Assembly: GCF_002258785.1 (NCBI RefSeq)
Contig: NZ_NOYI01000003.1
Location: 248,001 to 312,000 of the forward strand
Source of the DNA: Rhodococcus sp. 06-235-1A
GTDB lineage: Bacteria; Actinomycetota; Actinomycetes; Mycobacteriales; Mycobacteriaceae
Reading direction: 5' to 3'
Length of the DNA: 64,000 nt
Numbering within the stretch: position 1 is the first letter of the stretch; every line of letters begins with the position of its first letter. This document shows positions 54,804 through 64,000 of this stretch, piece after piece. The position numbers and the translations under genes are program-made. The notes beneath the pieces were generated by a model. The model saw only the letters and a program-made list of their open reading frames with translations, ran no database searches and was not told the origin of the DNA.

Positions 54804-56741
54804 GTGCAGCAAGGTGGAAGTGTTCCCGAACCGGGATATCCGTTCAGTGCGATCGTCGGTCAGGACCAACTGCGCCTGTCGTTGATTCTGTGCGCCGTGC
54901 ATCCCGGAATCGGCGGTGTGCTGGTCCGCGGCGAGAAGGGCACCGCCAAATCGACGGTGGTGCGTGCGCTCGCGACGCTGCTGCCGGCAGTGGACGACGA
55001 GGCAGGATCGCGTCCGGCGAAACTCGTAGAGCTTCCGGTGGGAGCCACCGAGGACCGAGTGGTCGGGTCCATCGACCTCGAGAAGGTGCTGCGTGACGGT
55101 GAACGCGCCTTCCAGCCCGGCCTGCTCGCAGCTGCACACCGCGGCGTTCTCTACGTCGACGAAGTGAATCTGCTGCACGATCATCTGGTCGACGTCCTGC
55201 TCGACGCGGCCGCGATGGGCCGTGTACACGTCGAGCGTGACGGTGTATCACATTCGCACCCAGCACAATTCGTCTTGGTCGGCACGATGAACCCCGAGGA
55301 GGGTGAGCTGCGACCGCAGCTGCTCGACCGGTTCGGTCTCGCAGTGGACGTGACGGCCTCGCGTGATGTGGATGTTCGGATGAACGTCGTCCGCCGCCGG
55401 ATGAACTACGAGCGCGATCCGCACGCGTTCGCCGCCCAATTTCGCGACGACGATATCGCGGTGGCCGAGCAGATTCTGGCCGCCCGGAAGATCCTCGACG
55501 ATGTGGAGTTGAGCGACAAGGAGCTTCGGCGTATCGCGGCCCTCTGCGCGTCGTTCGATGTCGACGGCATGCGCGCCGATCTGGTGCTGGCACGCACGGC
55601 GTCCGCCCACGCGGCGTGGCGGGGCGCGAGCGAGGTGGGCGAGGAAGACGTGCGGGTCGCCGCGGAGCTGGCATTACCGCATCGGCGTCGACGCGACCCG
55701 TTCGACGAGCCGGGCATCGACGACAAGCAGTTGGACGACGCCATGCGCGACGCCGCGGAACAGGCAGAGCAGCAACCGGATCCAGATCCCGACCCGACGC
55801 CGGACGGCGACGGGGGAGCACCGGTGCCGGACAGTGCCGACGGGACCGAGCGTTCGGCGTCGTCCCCGTCGTCGCCCGACACCGAAACCTCGGGCACCCC
55901 TGAGCCACAGCCCTCGGGAACGGGCAAAAACAAGCAGGCAGGAACTCCGGGTGCCCAGTTCAAGGCCCGGCTGCTCGAGGTTCCCGGAGTAGGAGAGGGC
56001 GCGCCGGGTCGACGCTCGCGGTCACGCTCCTCGCACGGACGGTCGGTGCGGCCCACCGTCGAGCGAGGCAAAGGCCTGCATCTGGTCGGCACGTTGTTCG
56101 CCGCCGCCGAGCAGCAGGTCGTCCGCGGCCGTACCTCCGGCCGGCTGAAGCTCGAGCCTGCGGATCTTCGGGGCGCGATCAAGGAGGGGCGCGAGGGCAA
56201 CTTGATCGTCTTCGTGGTCGATGCCTCGGGATCGATGGCTGCACGAGATCGACTCTCGGCGGTGACCGGTGCGGTGCTGTCACTGCTGCGTGATGCGTAT
56301 CAACGACGCGACAAGGTCGCCGTCATCACCGTGCGCGGCAAGGAAGCCGAGACGGTATTGCCGCCGACATCATCGGTGGACGTGGCCGTGACGCGGTTGC
56401 GCAACATGAAGACCGGTGGTCGGTCTCCGTTGGCGCAGGGATTCCTGAAGGCCCGGGATCTGGTTCTGCGAGAACGGGTTCGAGACCCGCTGCGCCGCGC
56501 GTTGGTGGTTGCGTTGACCGACGGCCGAGCGACCGGAGGCACCGACCCCGTCGGCCGAGCGCGCATCGCCGCCCGGCGCATCGCATCGGACAAGATCGCC
56601 TCGGTCGTCGTCGACTGCGAATCGGGAATGGTTCGCCTCGGCCTGGCCGCAGACTTCGCCACCTGTCTCGGCGGAGGCTACGTTGCGCTGGCCGATCTCT
56701 CGGCGGAGCAGGTCACCGCCGTCGTCCGCGCAGCGGCATAG
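54804..56741 (+). CDS. ChlI–ChlD-type chelatase fusion (putative cobaltochelatase motor subunits)
   Basis: A 645-residue fusion. The N-terminal AAA+ ChlI-like domain has GEKGTAKS at residues 43–50 and [10 protein letters not shown] Pro/Asp/Glu-rich linker covers about 310–395. The C-terminal von Willebrand A domain has the MIDAS motif DASGS starting at Asp473. It corresponds to Rv2850c. Its place between a B12 riboswitch and cobO supports cobalt insertion, with CobN encoded elsewhere. GTG start behind AAGGGA. Confidence 0.92.
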   Translation: MQQGGSVPEPGYPFSAIVGQDQLRLSLILCAVHPGIGGVLVRGEKGTAKSTVVRALATLLPAVDDEAGSRPAKLVELPVGATEDRVVGSIDLEKVLRDGERAFQPGLLAAAHRGVLYVDEVNLLHDHLVDVLLDAAAMGRVHVERDGVSHSHPAQFVLVGTMNPEEGELRPQLLDRFGLAVDVTASRDVDVRMNVVRRRMNYERDPHAFAAQFRDDDIAVAEQILAARKILDDVELSDKELRRIAALCASFDVDGMRADLVLARTASAHAAWRGASEVGEEDVRVAAELALPHRRRRDPFDEPGIDDKQLDDAMRDAAEQAEQQPDPDPDPTPDGDGGAPVPDSADGTERSASSPSSPDTETSGTPEPQPSGTGKNKQAGTPGAQFKARLLEVPGVGEGAPGRRSRSRSSHGRSVRPTVERGKGLHLVGTLFAAAEQQVVRGRTSGRLKLEPADLRGAIKEGREGNLIVFVVDASGSMAARDRLSAVTGAVLSLLRDAYQRRDKVAVITVRGKEAETVLPPTSSVDVAVTRLRNMKTGGRSPLAQGFLKARDLVLRERVRDPLRRALVVALTDGRATGGTDPVGRARIAARRIASDKIASVVVDCESGMVRLGLAADFATCLGGGYVALADLSAEQVTAVVRAAA

Positions 56742-56751
56742 GGGGCACGCG

Positions 56752-57372
56752 ATGCCTCAGGGTGTGCCCGCTCCCGGAACCGTTCCGCAGGACGGCCTCA
56801 CGACGCGTCAGCGCCGCAATCTGCCCGTCCTCGCCGTCCACACCGGCCCGGGCAAGGGGAAATCGACCGCGGCATTCGGAATGGCGTTGCGGGCGTGGAA
56901 CCAAGGGTTCGACGTAGGAGTGTTCCAGTTCGTCAAGAGTGCCAAGTGGAAAGTCGGCGAGGAAGCAGCGTTTCGGACTCTCGGCGAACTGCACGAGAGC
57001 ACCGGTGTCGGCGGAGCCGTCGAATGGCACAAGATGGGCGAGGGCTGGTCATGGACTCGCAAGAAGGGCAGCGACGTCGATCACGCCGAGGCCGCAGCCG
57101 AGGGCTGGCGGGAGATCGCCCGGCGGATCGAGCAGGAGTCACACCGCTTCTACGTGCTGGACGAGTTCACCTACCCGCTCAAGTGGGGCTGGGTCGATGT
57201 CGCCGAGGTGGTCGAGGTTCTGACCCATCGACCGGGCAACCAACACGTCGTCATCACCGGACGGGATGCGCCCCGTGAGCTGATCGAGGCCGCGGATCTC
57301 GTGACCGAGATGGCCAAGGTCAAGCACCCGATGGACGCGGGACGTAAAGGTCAGCGAGGCATCGAATGGTGA
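56752..57372 (+). CDS. cobO: Cob(I)yrinic acid a,c-diamide adenosyltransferase
   Basis: CobO/BtuR adds the adenosyl group to cob(I)alamin precursors using ATP. The 206-residue protein has the P-loop HTGPGKGKSTAAFGMALRA, FVKSAKWKVGEE, VLDEFTYPL and TGRDAPRELI. It starts 10 bases after the chelatase gene, and its last bases overlap cobB. Confidence 0.95.
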   Translation: MPQGVPAPGTVPQDGLTTRQRRNLPVLAVHTGPGKGKSTAAFGMALRAWNQGFDVGVFQFVKSAKWKVGEEAAFRTLGELHESTGVGGAVEWHKMGEGWSWTRKKGSDVDHAEAAAEGWREIARRIEQESHRFYVLDEFTYPLKWGWVDVAEVVEVLTHRPGNQHVVITGRDAPRELIEAADLVTEMAKVKHPMDAGRKGQRGIEW

Positions 57373-58760
57373 ATCGGTCGTGCCCCGCCGTGGTCATCGC
57401 GGCTCCGGCGTCGGGCAGCGGTAAGACGACGGTGGCCACCGGGTTGATGGGCGCACTACGTGCTGCCGGCCGAAAGGTCGCACCGTTCAAGGTGGGTCCG
57501 GACTACATCGACCCCGGCTATCACGGTCTGGCGGCCGGGCTGCCCGGCCGCAATCTCGATGCGGTCATGGTGGGTGCCGATCGAATCGGGCCTCTCTTTC
57601 GGCACGGCAGCCGGGGCTGCGACATCGCGGTCGTCGAAGGCGTCATGGGACTGTTCGACGGCAAGATCGACATGACCGGCCCCGGGGAGGCGTCCGCCGA
57701 GGGGTCGACTGCGCGGGTGGCGGCGATGCTCGGTGCCCCGGTGATCCTCGTGGTCGATGCGCGCGGCCACAGTCAGTCTCTTGCGGCTGTGCTGCACGGT
57801 TTTTCGACGTTCGATTCCAGTGTCCGCATCGGCGGAGTGATCCTCAACCGGGTCGGCAGCCAGCGGCACGAGGATGTGCTGCGTCAAGCGTGCGAGCGGG
57901 TGGGTGTGCCGGTACTCGGCGCTCTACCGAGAATGAGCGAATTGGTCGTGCCATCACGACATCTGGGCCTGATCACCGCCGTCGAACACGGTGGAGCTGC
58001 CACCGATGCGGTCGATGCGATGAGCGCACTGGTGTCGCAGTTCGTCGACATCGAGGCAGTGAGCGCGCTGGCACGATCGTCGATTCCCGCGCCGGAATGG
58101 AATCCGGCGGACGAGGTCCGCAGGTCCGAGGGATCGCCGGTCGTTGCGGTGGCCGGTGGGCCCGCATTCACCTTCGGCTACACCGAGCACGTCGAACTCC
58201 TGCGCGCAGCCGGGGCCGACGTCGCAGTCTTCGACCCTCTACGCGACGGATTGCCCACCGACACAGCAGCAGTCGTGCTGCCCGGCGGATTCCCCGAGGA
58301 GCACGCGGCCGCGCTGGCAGCGAACGAACCGCTGCTGGCCGACATCAGGACGGCCGCGGCCCGGGGGTTGCCGGTTCATGCCGAATGTGCCGGATTGCTG
58401 TATCTGGCAGGGCGATTGGACGGTCACGCCATGGCAGGCGTCGTCGACGTCGACGCGGAATTCGGGAACACTCTCACCCTCGGATATCGCGATGCCGTTG
58501 CCCTCGAATCATCCACACTGTTCGACGCAGGAACCCGTGTCACCGGCCACGAGTTCCACCGAACGAAACTCGTCGCAGTGCGCGAGAGCGCCCCGGCGGC
58601 CTGGGGCTGGCACAGGCAGAGCCCCGACGGCAGGACTGCTGCGCGTGAAGGATTCGTCCAGGGCGGTGTCCACGCGTCGTACCTGCACACCCATGCCGCG
58701 GGCAATCCCGAGTCGGTCACTCGATTCGTGTCCGCCGCAGTCGACTACGCGCGAGTGTAG
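57366..58760 (+). CDS. cobB: Cobyrinic acid a,c-diamide synthase
   Basis: CobB (CbiA-type) amidates the a and c side chains of cobyrinate or hydrogenobyrinate. The 464-residue protein has IAAPASGSGKTTVATGLMGAL (ATP), FKVGPDYIDPGYH, and a glutaminase domain with Cys in HAECAGLLYLAG. The ATG overlaps the cobO end. Named after the Pseudomonas scheme, not the deacetylase CobB. Confidence 0.95.
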   Translation: MVNRSCPAVVIAAPASGSGKTTVATGLMGALRAAGRKVAPFKVGPDYIDPGYHGLAAGLPGRNLDAVMVGADRIGPLFRHGSRGCDIAVVEGVMGLFDGKIDMTGPGEASAEGSTARVAAMLGAPVILVVDARGHSQSLAAVLHGFSTFDSSVRIGGVILNRVGSQRHEDVLRQACERVGVPVLGALPRMSELVVPSRHLGLITAVEHGGAATDAVDAMSALVSQFVDIEAVSALARSSIPAPEWNPADEVRRSEGSPVVAVAGGPAFTFGYTEHVELLRAAGADVAVFDPLRDGLPTDTAAVVLPGGFPEEHAAALAANEPLLADIRTAAARGLPVHAECAGLLYLAGRLDGHAMAGVVDVDAEFGNTLTLGYRDAVALESSTLFDAGTRVTGHEFHRTKLVAVRESAPAAWGWHRQSPDGRTAAREGFVQGGVHASYLHTHAAGNPESVTRFVSAAVDYARV

Positions 58761-58773
58761 AGGGATCGCGAGA

Positions 58774-59160
58774 GTGCAGGTGGTCGTCGGAATCGGTGCC
58801 CGAGCCGGCGTCGAACCCGCCGCCGTTGTGGCCGCGATCTCCACAGTGCTGCAGCCGAATTGGCGTGTCGAGACCATCGCCTCGATCGACCGAAAAGCGG
58901 ATCTGCTGGCCGCGGTGGCGTCGAGCATGGGGGTTCGGGGGGTGACCTACTCGGCGAGGGAACTGTCGACCGTCGTCACGCCCACCGTGTCGGTCCGGGT
59001 AGCCCGTGCCGTCGGAAGTGCCAGTGTCGCCGAAGCAGCGGCACTGCTGGCCGGCAATTCGACGGAGTTGACGGTGCCCAGGTTGTGTCTGGACGGTGTC
59101 ACCGTTGCCGTTGTCGAGCTCTGCCTTGACGGTGGACCGGGGGTTCGGGCCATCCTGTAG
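58774..59160 (+). CDS. CobE/CbiG C-terminal-like cobalamin biosynthesis protein
   Basis: A 128-residue protein, VVVGIGARAGVEPAAVVAAI at the start, matching the CobE/CbiG_C fold, with SSMGVRGVTYSARELS and SVAEAAALLAGNSTEL later. These domains act around ring contraction in corrin synthesis. GTG start 13 bases after cobB, so it is the fourth gene of the riboswitch operon. Confidence 0.8.
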   Translation: MQVVVGIGARAGVEPAAVVAAISTVLQPNWRVETIASIDRKADLLAAVASSMGVRGVTYSARELSTVVTPTVSVRVARAVGSASVAEAAALLAGNSTELTVPRLCLDGVTVAVVELCLDGGPGVRAIL

Positions 59161-59162
59161 AT

Positions 59163-60179
59163 ATGACCGAAACGATGAAAGCCGTGGCCTACACCCGCTC
59201 GCTTCCGATCGACGACGCCGCCAGCCTCACCGATGTGGTCATCGACGTGCCCACCGTGCGGCCGCGCGACCTGCTGGTCGAGGTACGAGCAGTGTCGGTG
59301 AACCCGGTCGATGTCAAGGTCCGTGCCGGCAACGATCCGCAGGGCGTGTCGAAGGTTCTCGGGTTCGACGCCGCTGGTGTGGTGCGGGCCGCCGGTGCCG
59401 ACGTCACCATGTTCGCACCGGGGGACGAGGTCTACTACGCGGGAGACATCGGCCGACCCGGGACCGACTCGCAGTTCCATGCCGTGGACGAGCGCATCGT
59501 GGCGAAGAAACCTAGCACCCTGGATTTCGCGGAGGCTGCGGCCCTACCGCTGACGGCCATCACAGCGTGGGAGGGGCTTTTCGACAAACTTCGCATCGAC
59601 GCCGACACCACCGGGACGCTACTGATGGTGGGGGCGACCGGCGGCGTCGGATCGATCGTCCTGCAACTCGTTCGCGCTCTGGTGCCAGGGCTGCGCGTGA
59701 TCGCGACTGCGTCGGATGACGCCGGCACCCAGTGGGTTCGGGCGCTCGGGGCTGCGGACATCGTCGACCACCATCTGAATCTCCGGGACGAAGTCCGTCG
59801 TGTTGCCCCGGACGGCATCGACTACGTCTTCACCACGCACTCGACGGGTCAGGTCGAGACCTATGCAGACCTGTTGAAGCCGTTCGGTCAGATAGTGGCG
59901 ATCGACGATCCCGAGACGCTCGACGTTCTCCCGCTGAAGCCGAAGGCGATCTCCTGGCACTGGGAGTTCATGTTCGCTCGCCCGATCCACGAGACTGCGG
60001 ATCTGATTCGTCAGCGCGAGCTACTGACCAGGGTGGCCGAGCTCGTCGATGAGGGTTCGGTGCGCACCACCGCCACGACGGTTCTTTCTCCGATCGATGC
60101 CGAGCAACTTCGCGAAGCACATCGGTTGGTCGAGACCGGGCACGTACGGGGCAAGGTCGTCGTCGCCGCCCGCTGGTGA
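59163..60179 (+). CDS. Zinc-type alcohol dehydrogenase-like (quinone reductase family) protein
   Basis: A 338-residue MDR-family NADPH oxidoreductase: VNPVDVKVRAG, GFDAAGVVRAAG, ALPLTAITAWEGLF and the nucleotide-binding MVGATGGVGSIVLQLV. The structural-zinc cysteines of classical alcohol dehydrogenases are absent, as in the ZADH/quinone-reductase branch. The start lies two bases after the CobE-like gene, so it may share the transcript, although no link to cobalamin is evident. Confidence 0.87.
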   Translation: MTETMKAVAYTRSLPIDDAASLTDVVIDVPTVRPRDLLVEVRAVSVNPVDVKVRAGNDPQGVSKVLGFDAAGVVRAAGADVTMFAPGDEVYYAGDIGRPGTDSQFHAVDERIVAKKPSTLDFAEAAALPLTAITAWEGLFDKLRIDADTTGTLLMVGATGGVGSIVLQLVRALVPGLRVIATASDDAGTQWVRALGAADIVDHHLNLRDEVRRVAPDGIDYVFTTHSTGQVETYADLLKPFGQIVAIDDPETLDVLPLKPKAISWHWEFMFARPIHETADLIRQRELLTRVAELVDEGSVRTTATTVLSPIDAEQLREAHRLVETGHVRGKVVVAARW

Positions 60180-60227
60180 CGGCCGATCTGCTCGACTGAC
60201 TGGCGAAAGCCGGCCGACGAGGGCACT

Positions 60228-61904
60228 GTGAATCGAATGACCTCCGACAGCCTTGTCCTCCTAGGCCCTATCGTCCGATACGTCGGCACCGAGACTGCGA
60301 CCCTCTGGTTCGAGATGGCCGAAGCGTCGACCGTCACGGTCGTCACCGATGCCGGCGTCCGCGCGGCGGAACGAACCTGGGGTGTGCACGGTCACCACTA
60401 CGCGCTGGTTCCACTCGAGGGTCTACCTGCCAATTCCGCGGTGCGCTACGAGGTGTTCGTCGATGAGCGGAAGGTCTGGCCGCGCGAAGGCCACACTGCG
60501 GCCATCCACACTGTCGACGCTCAGGGGCCCGTCACGTTGGCGTTCGGATCGTGCCGGCGAGGCGACAACTACAGCGAGGAATCTCTGAAACAGATCGGCG
60601 CCGACGCGTTGGCCGGGCTGGGTAACGCGCTGATCGAGGAGGATCCGAGTCGGTGGCCGCAGGCATTGCTGCTCCTCGGTGACCAGGTCTATGCCGACGA
60701 CCCGTCCCCGGAAATCGTCGAACGACTTCAGGCGCGCCGAAGCTCGGGCGAGGGACCGCAGAGCGCCATCGGTACCGACGCGGAGAACGAGATCTGCGAT
60801 TTCGAGGAGTACTCCTGGCTGTACCGGGAATCGTGGGGACTCGAACCCGTCAGGACACTGATGGCGAGTATCCCGTCGTGCATGATTCTCGACGACCACG
60901 ACCTACGCGACGACTGGAACTCGTCCGCGTCCTGGCGTCGGGACATCGAGACTCGGCCGTGGTGGAACGATCGCGTGATCGGCGCGTACTCGTCGTACTG
61001 GGTGTACCAACACCTGGGCAATCTGTCGCCGAAGGAATTGGCGCAGGACGAGATGTACGCGGCGGTCCGGTCCGCTGCCAGTGACGCGGATCGTGAGAAG
61101 TTGTTAGCCGACTTTGCATTACGAATCGACCGCAATCCCGAGACGGGGCGCTGGAGCTTCTACCGCGATTTCGGGGACACGCGTCTGATCATGATCGATT
61201 CGCGGTGCTCGCGAAATCTGGATCCGAACAACCGAGAGATGGTGGACGAGAAGGAGTGGGCGTGGGTACGTGAGCGCGCGCTCGAAGCCACTCCGCGACA
61301 CCTGCTGTTCGGTTCGTCGCTGCCCTATCTCATGCTGCCCGCTCTGCACTACTTGGAACAGTGGAACGAGGCTGTGGCGCAGGGGAGTTGGGGTTCCATG
61401 CCGGCCAAGGTGGCAGAGAAGATGCGAATCGGGCTCGACCTCGAACACTGGGCTGCCTTCACCAATTCGTTCAACGACATGGCGGCGCTGACGCGTGAGC
61501 TCTCCCGCGGCGAGAACAAGCCTGCCTCCATCATGTGGCTGTCCGGCGACGTGCACTGCTCCTATGTGGCGAACGCGGACTTCGGGGTCGGTGGGCAAGA
61601 TGTGCCTGCCACCTATCAACTCACCATGTCTCCGTTCCGCAATCCGCTCGATCTCCCTATCCGCGCGGTCAACAAGCTGGCCATCAAACGTCCCGCAGCT
61701 CGGATCCTGTCGAAACTCGCCCGAGCCGCGCACGTGGGCCCCTCAGGAGTCGAATGGGAGGCAGAGGCGGGACCGTGGTTCGACAACGGCGTCATGTTGC
61801 TGACTCTGCACGGGGATTCGGCGCGGTTGCAGGTGCGCCATGCTCACGTCGACGATACCGGTGAGCAGGTTCTGACCGAGACCTCGACCCTGGCCCTCGC
61901 CTAG
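60228..61904 (+). CDS. PhoD-like metallophosphatase family protein
   Basis: A 558-residue protein of the alkaline phosphatase D/PhoD-like metallophosphatase superfamily. Metal-binding motifs are FGSCRRGDN, LLGDQVYADD, ILDDHDLRDDW and WLSGDVHCSYVA. An N-terminal beta-sandwich covers about residues 1–95. No signal peptide is seen, so it may be cytosolic, unlike exported PhoD. Substrate unknown (phosphodiester or phosphomonoester). Confidence 0.85.
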   Translation: MNRMTSDSLVLLGPIVRYVGTETATLWFEMAEASTVTVVTDAGVRAAERTWGVHGHHYALVPLEGLPANSAVRYEVFVDERKVWPREGHTAAIHTVDAQGPVTLAFGSCRRGDNYSEESLKQIGADALAGLGNALIEEDPSRWPQALLLLGDQVYADDPSPEIVERLQARRSSGEGPQSAIGTDAENEICDFEEYSWLYRESWGLEPVRTLMASIPSCMILDDHDLRDDWNSSASWRRDIETRPWWNDRVIGAYSSYWVYQHLGNLSPKELAQDEMYAAVRSAASDADREKLLADFALRIDRNPETGRWSFYRDFGDTRLIMIDSRCSRNLDPNNREMVDEKEWAWVRERALEATPRHLLFGSSLPYLMLPALHYLEQWNEAVAQGSWGSMPAKVAEKMRIGLDLEHWAAFTNSFNDMAALTRELSRGENKPASIMWLSGDVHCSYVANADFGVGGQDVPATYQLTMSPFRNPLDLPIRAVNKLAIKRPAARILSKLARAAHVGPSGVEWEAEAGPWFDNGVMLLTLHGDSARLQVRHAHVDDTGEQVLTETSTLALA

Positions 61905-61967
61905 AGAAGATTTGACCCCCGGTAAACGATTGGCCATCCCGAGGTCGATGAGGTTGGCTGGTTCGTT

Positions 61968-63650
61968 GTGGCCCACCTCGAACTCAACGACATCGTGTAC
62001 TTCCTGCCCGACGGACGGCAGCTCCTCGACGGTGTCGGGTTTCGCGTCGGCGACGGTGCCAAGACGGCGTTGATCGGTCCCAACGGAACCGGCAAGACGA
62101 CACTGACTCGGATCATCGCAGGTGACGAGATCACCGACGAGGGTTCGGTGTCGAGTTCCGGCTCCCTCGGAGTGATGCGGCAGTTCGTCGGCCAGTTGCG
62201 CGACGACTCGACCGTGCGCGATCTGCTGCTGTCCGTCGCATCCCCGGCCGTCCGGGCTGCAGCTGCGGCACTCGACGCTGCCGAGAACACGATGATCGAG
62301 GTCGACGACGAGAAGACCCAGATGAAATACGCGCAGGCTCTCTCGGACTGGGGCGACGTCGGAGGCTACGAACTCGAGCCGTTCTGGGACAAGGTCACCA
62401 CCGCAGCTCTCGGCATGCCGTTCGACCGCGCGAAGTGGCGCGCTGCGTCGACGCTCAGTGGTGGTGAGCAGAAGCGTCTGGTGCTCGAAGCGCTTTTCGC
62501 CGGGCCGGACAACCTGTTGCTTCTCGACGAGCCGGACAACTACCTCGACGTGCCGGGCAAGCGTTGGCTGGAGGCGACCATTCGCGACTCGGACAAGTCG
62601 GTGCTGTTCATCAGCCACGATCGCGAATTGATCGCCAATGCCGCGAACCGGATCGTGACCCTGGAACCGGGCGTCAGCGGTGCGACGTCCTGGGTGCACG
62701 GCGGCGGGTTCGCGACCTATCACGCTGCGCGCGAGGACCGGAATGCTCGGCTCGACGAACTGAGACGGCGGTGGGACGAGGAACTGGTCAAATTACGCGC
62801 GCTGGTGTTGCGACTGCGTGAGAAGGCGAAGTTCAACGACGGAGTGGCCGCGCGTTATCACGCGTCCCAGACTCGGTTGGCCAAATTCGAGGAGGCCGGA
62901 CCGCCGGAGGCGGTGCCGTTGAAGCAGCATGTCACCGTCCGTCTTCGAGGCGGGCGAACAGCCAAGCGCGCGTTGGTGTGTACGGCGCTGGAACTGACCG
63001 GCCTGATGAAGCCCTTCGACACCGAGATCTGGTACGGAGACCGCGTTGCGGTGCTCGGGTCCAACGGTTCCGGTAAGTCTCACTTTCTCCGATTGCTCGC
63101 CAACGGTGGGACCGATCCGGAGAAGGAACACGAACCGGTGCAGGAATTGGCACTGGAGCCGGTTCCCCACACCGGCACGGCTGTCCTCGGTGCACGGGTG
63201 CGACCGGGCCTGTTCGCGCAGACCCACACTCGCCCCGATCTGGCGGGTAACACGTTGCTCGACATCTTGCACATGGGCAACGAACACCGTGACGGCATGG
63301 GGCGCGAGGCCGCAGGCCGGGCGTTGGATCGCTACGGTCTGGCTCGCGCGGCCGAGCAGTCCTACGACAATCTCTCGGGTGGACAGCAGGCCCGAGTGCA
63401 GATTCTTCTTCTCGAACTCTCGGGCGCAACACTGTTGCTGCTGGACGAGCCGACCGACAACCTCGATCTGATGTCCGCCGACGCACTGGAGGACGCGATC
63501 GCGGCGTTCGAGGGCACTGTCATCGCAGTGACCCACGACCGATGGTTCGCCCGTAGTTTCGACCGATTTCTGGTGTTCGGCAGTACCGGGCAGGCCTACG
63601 AATCCGACGAGCCCGTATGGGACGAAAAGCGAGTGCAGCGCGCGCGGTAG
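61968..63650 (+). CDS. ABC-F family ATPase
   Basis: A 560-residue protein with two ABC domains and no membrane segment. Domain 1 has GPNGTGKTTL, LSGGEQKRLVLEAL and LLLLDEPDNYLDVPG. Domain 2 has GSNGSGKSHF, LSGGQQARVQILLLEL and LLLLDEPTDNLD. The linker between them is charged and helical (RLDELRRRWDEELVKLRALV). ABC-F proteins act on ribosomes, in translation or antibiotic protection. GTG start at 61968. Confidence 0.92.
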   Translation: MAHLELNDIVYFLPDGRQLLDGVGFRVGDGAKTALIGPNGTGKTTLTRIIAGDEITDEGSVSSSGSLGVMRQFVGQLRDDSTVRDLLLSVASPAVRAAAAALDAAENTMIEVDDEKTQMKYAQALSDWGDVGGYELEPFWDKVTTAALGMPFDRAKWRAASTLSGGEQKRLVLEALFAGPDNLLLLDEPDNYLDVPGKRWLEATIRDSDKSVLFISHDRELIANAANRIVTLEPGVSGATSWVHGGGFATYHAAREDRNARLDELRRRWDEELVKLRALVLRLREKAKFNDGVAARYHASQTRLAKFEEAGPPEAVPLKQHVTVRLRGGRTAKRALVCTALELTGLMKPFDTEIWYGDRVAVLGSNGSGKSHFLRLLANGGTDPEKEHEPVQELALEPVPHTGTAVLGARVRPGLFAQTHTRPDLAGNTLLDILHMGNEHRDGMGREAAGRALDRYGLARAAEQSYDNLSGGQQARVQILLLELSGATLLLLDEPTDNLDLMSADALEDAIAAFEGTVIAVTHDRWFARSFDRFLVFGSTGQAYESDEPVWDEKRVQRAR

Positions 63651-63661
63651 CGTTTCCTCCC

Positions 63662-64000
63662 GTGAACGCGACTGACTCTCCCTATCTGGTCGGCCTGAAT
63701 CTCGACGGCCGCCGCGTCGTCGTGGTCGGGGGCGGCACCGTCGCGCAGCGCAGATTGCCGCTGCTCATCTCGTCCGGAGCCGTGGTGCACGTCATCACTC
63801 GAGAAGCCACGCCCGCGGTGGAGGCCATGGCGACCGCCGGACAGGTGACTCTCGAATTGCGCGACTACCGCCACGGCGACCTTGCCGACGCCTGGTACGC
63901 CATCGCCTGCACCGACGAGGCCGAGACCAACGTTGCGATCGTCGCAGAGGCCACCGCATCCAAGATCTTCTGTGTTCGGGCCGATATCGCCAAGGACGGC
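63662..64000 (+). CDS. cysG: Siroheme synthase/precorrin-2 dehydrogenase (3' partial)
   Basis: 113 codons before the window ends. The NAD-binding motif VVVVGGGTVAQRRLPLL and CTDEAETNVAIV fit the Met8/CysG N-terminal domain, which oxidises precorrin-2 to sirohydrochlorin; actinobacterial forms often fuse it to the SUMT methyltransferase, as Rv2847c. GTG start at 63662. It continues the tetrapyrrole theme of the region. Confidence 0.88.
   Translation, partial: MNATDSPYLVGLNLDGRRVVVVGGGTVAQRRLPLLISSGAVVHVITREATPAVEAMATAGQVTLELRDYRHGDLADAWYAIACTDEAETNVAIVAEATASKIFCVRADIAKDG

Overview
The window is a high-GC, gene-dense actinobacterial chromosome segment, most likely from Rhodococcus or a close Nocardiaceae relative. 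The gene order follows the mycobacterial Rv2909c–Rv2847c block: rpsP, KH protein, rimM, trmD, rplS, lepB, rnhB, a DUF2469 gene, yraN, comM, dprA, a viuB-like gene, xerC, rpsB, tsf, pyrH, frr, cdsA, rlmN, dxr, rip1, ispG, a GNAT gene, a penicillin-binding protein gene, map, mtr, mqo, a cobalamin block and cysG. A mycothione reductase and LppW-like, DUF2469 and DUF2631 proteins support that placement. Genus and order are inferred from protein character and synteny; no search was run.

Layout. 1–10300: translation, RNA-modification and secretion genes (rpsP-khpA-rimM-trmD, tex, rplS, lepB-rnhB), then an extra Lsr2-type nucleoid silencer. 10669–12455: yraN and the front of comM. 12434–22244: a 9.8-kb integrated element that cuts comM near its 3' end; the comM tail and dprA lie beyond it. 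22331–27218: dprA, a siderophore-utilisation reductase, xerC, an EspI/MinD-like ATPase and an M23 peptidase. 27563–31916: rpsB-tsf-pyrH-frr-cdsA. 31922–37259: a methyltransferase, a CitE-like lyase, rlmN, an allantoinase-like deacetylase and small membrane proteins. 37329–45708: dxr-rip1-ispG-GNAT, a PBP, a GAF-LuxR regulator and map. 45743–54522: cobQ, a GntR-controlled ABC operon, mycothione reductase with a lipase-like hydrolase, mqo and an ElaA-type acetyltransferase. 54622–58760 and on to 59160: a cobalamin riboswitch followed by a ChlI/ChlD-type chelatase, cobO, cobB and a CobE/CbiG-like gene. 59163–64000: an oxidoreductase, a PhoD-like phosphatase, an ABC-F protein and the start of cysG.

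The element at 12434–22244 is the most unusual part. It has a large serine integrase, an excisionase-like HTH protein, a RepA-like ATPase, a GC-rich iteron-like array beside the ATPase gene, a P27-type small terminase and an HK97-type major capsid protein. It has no large terminase, portal, protease, tail or lysis gene. This is the layout of the M. tuberculosis phiRv1-type prophage-like elements and of phage satellites (PICI-like). Its ends are marked by the 6-bp repeat GGTGGC, and joining the two inner flanks gives an attP with symmetric arms around a central GT. Next to the right end lie four genes on the opposite strand: a lone 75-residue gene between two hairpin terminators, and a tightly overlapping three-gene operon of lower GC that I cannot assign. 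That operon is the best candidate for an undescribed cargo system, possibly anti-phage, but function is not shown by the sequence.

The cobalamin genes appear to work together under B12 feedback through the riboswitch. cobQ is a separate unit about 7.5 kb away with no visible riboswitch. Iron control of the viuB-like gene by an IdeR/DtxR-type box, self-control of the GntR-ABC operon through a 24-bp palindrome, and a leaderless map transcript are inferred from visible motifs.
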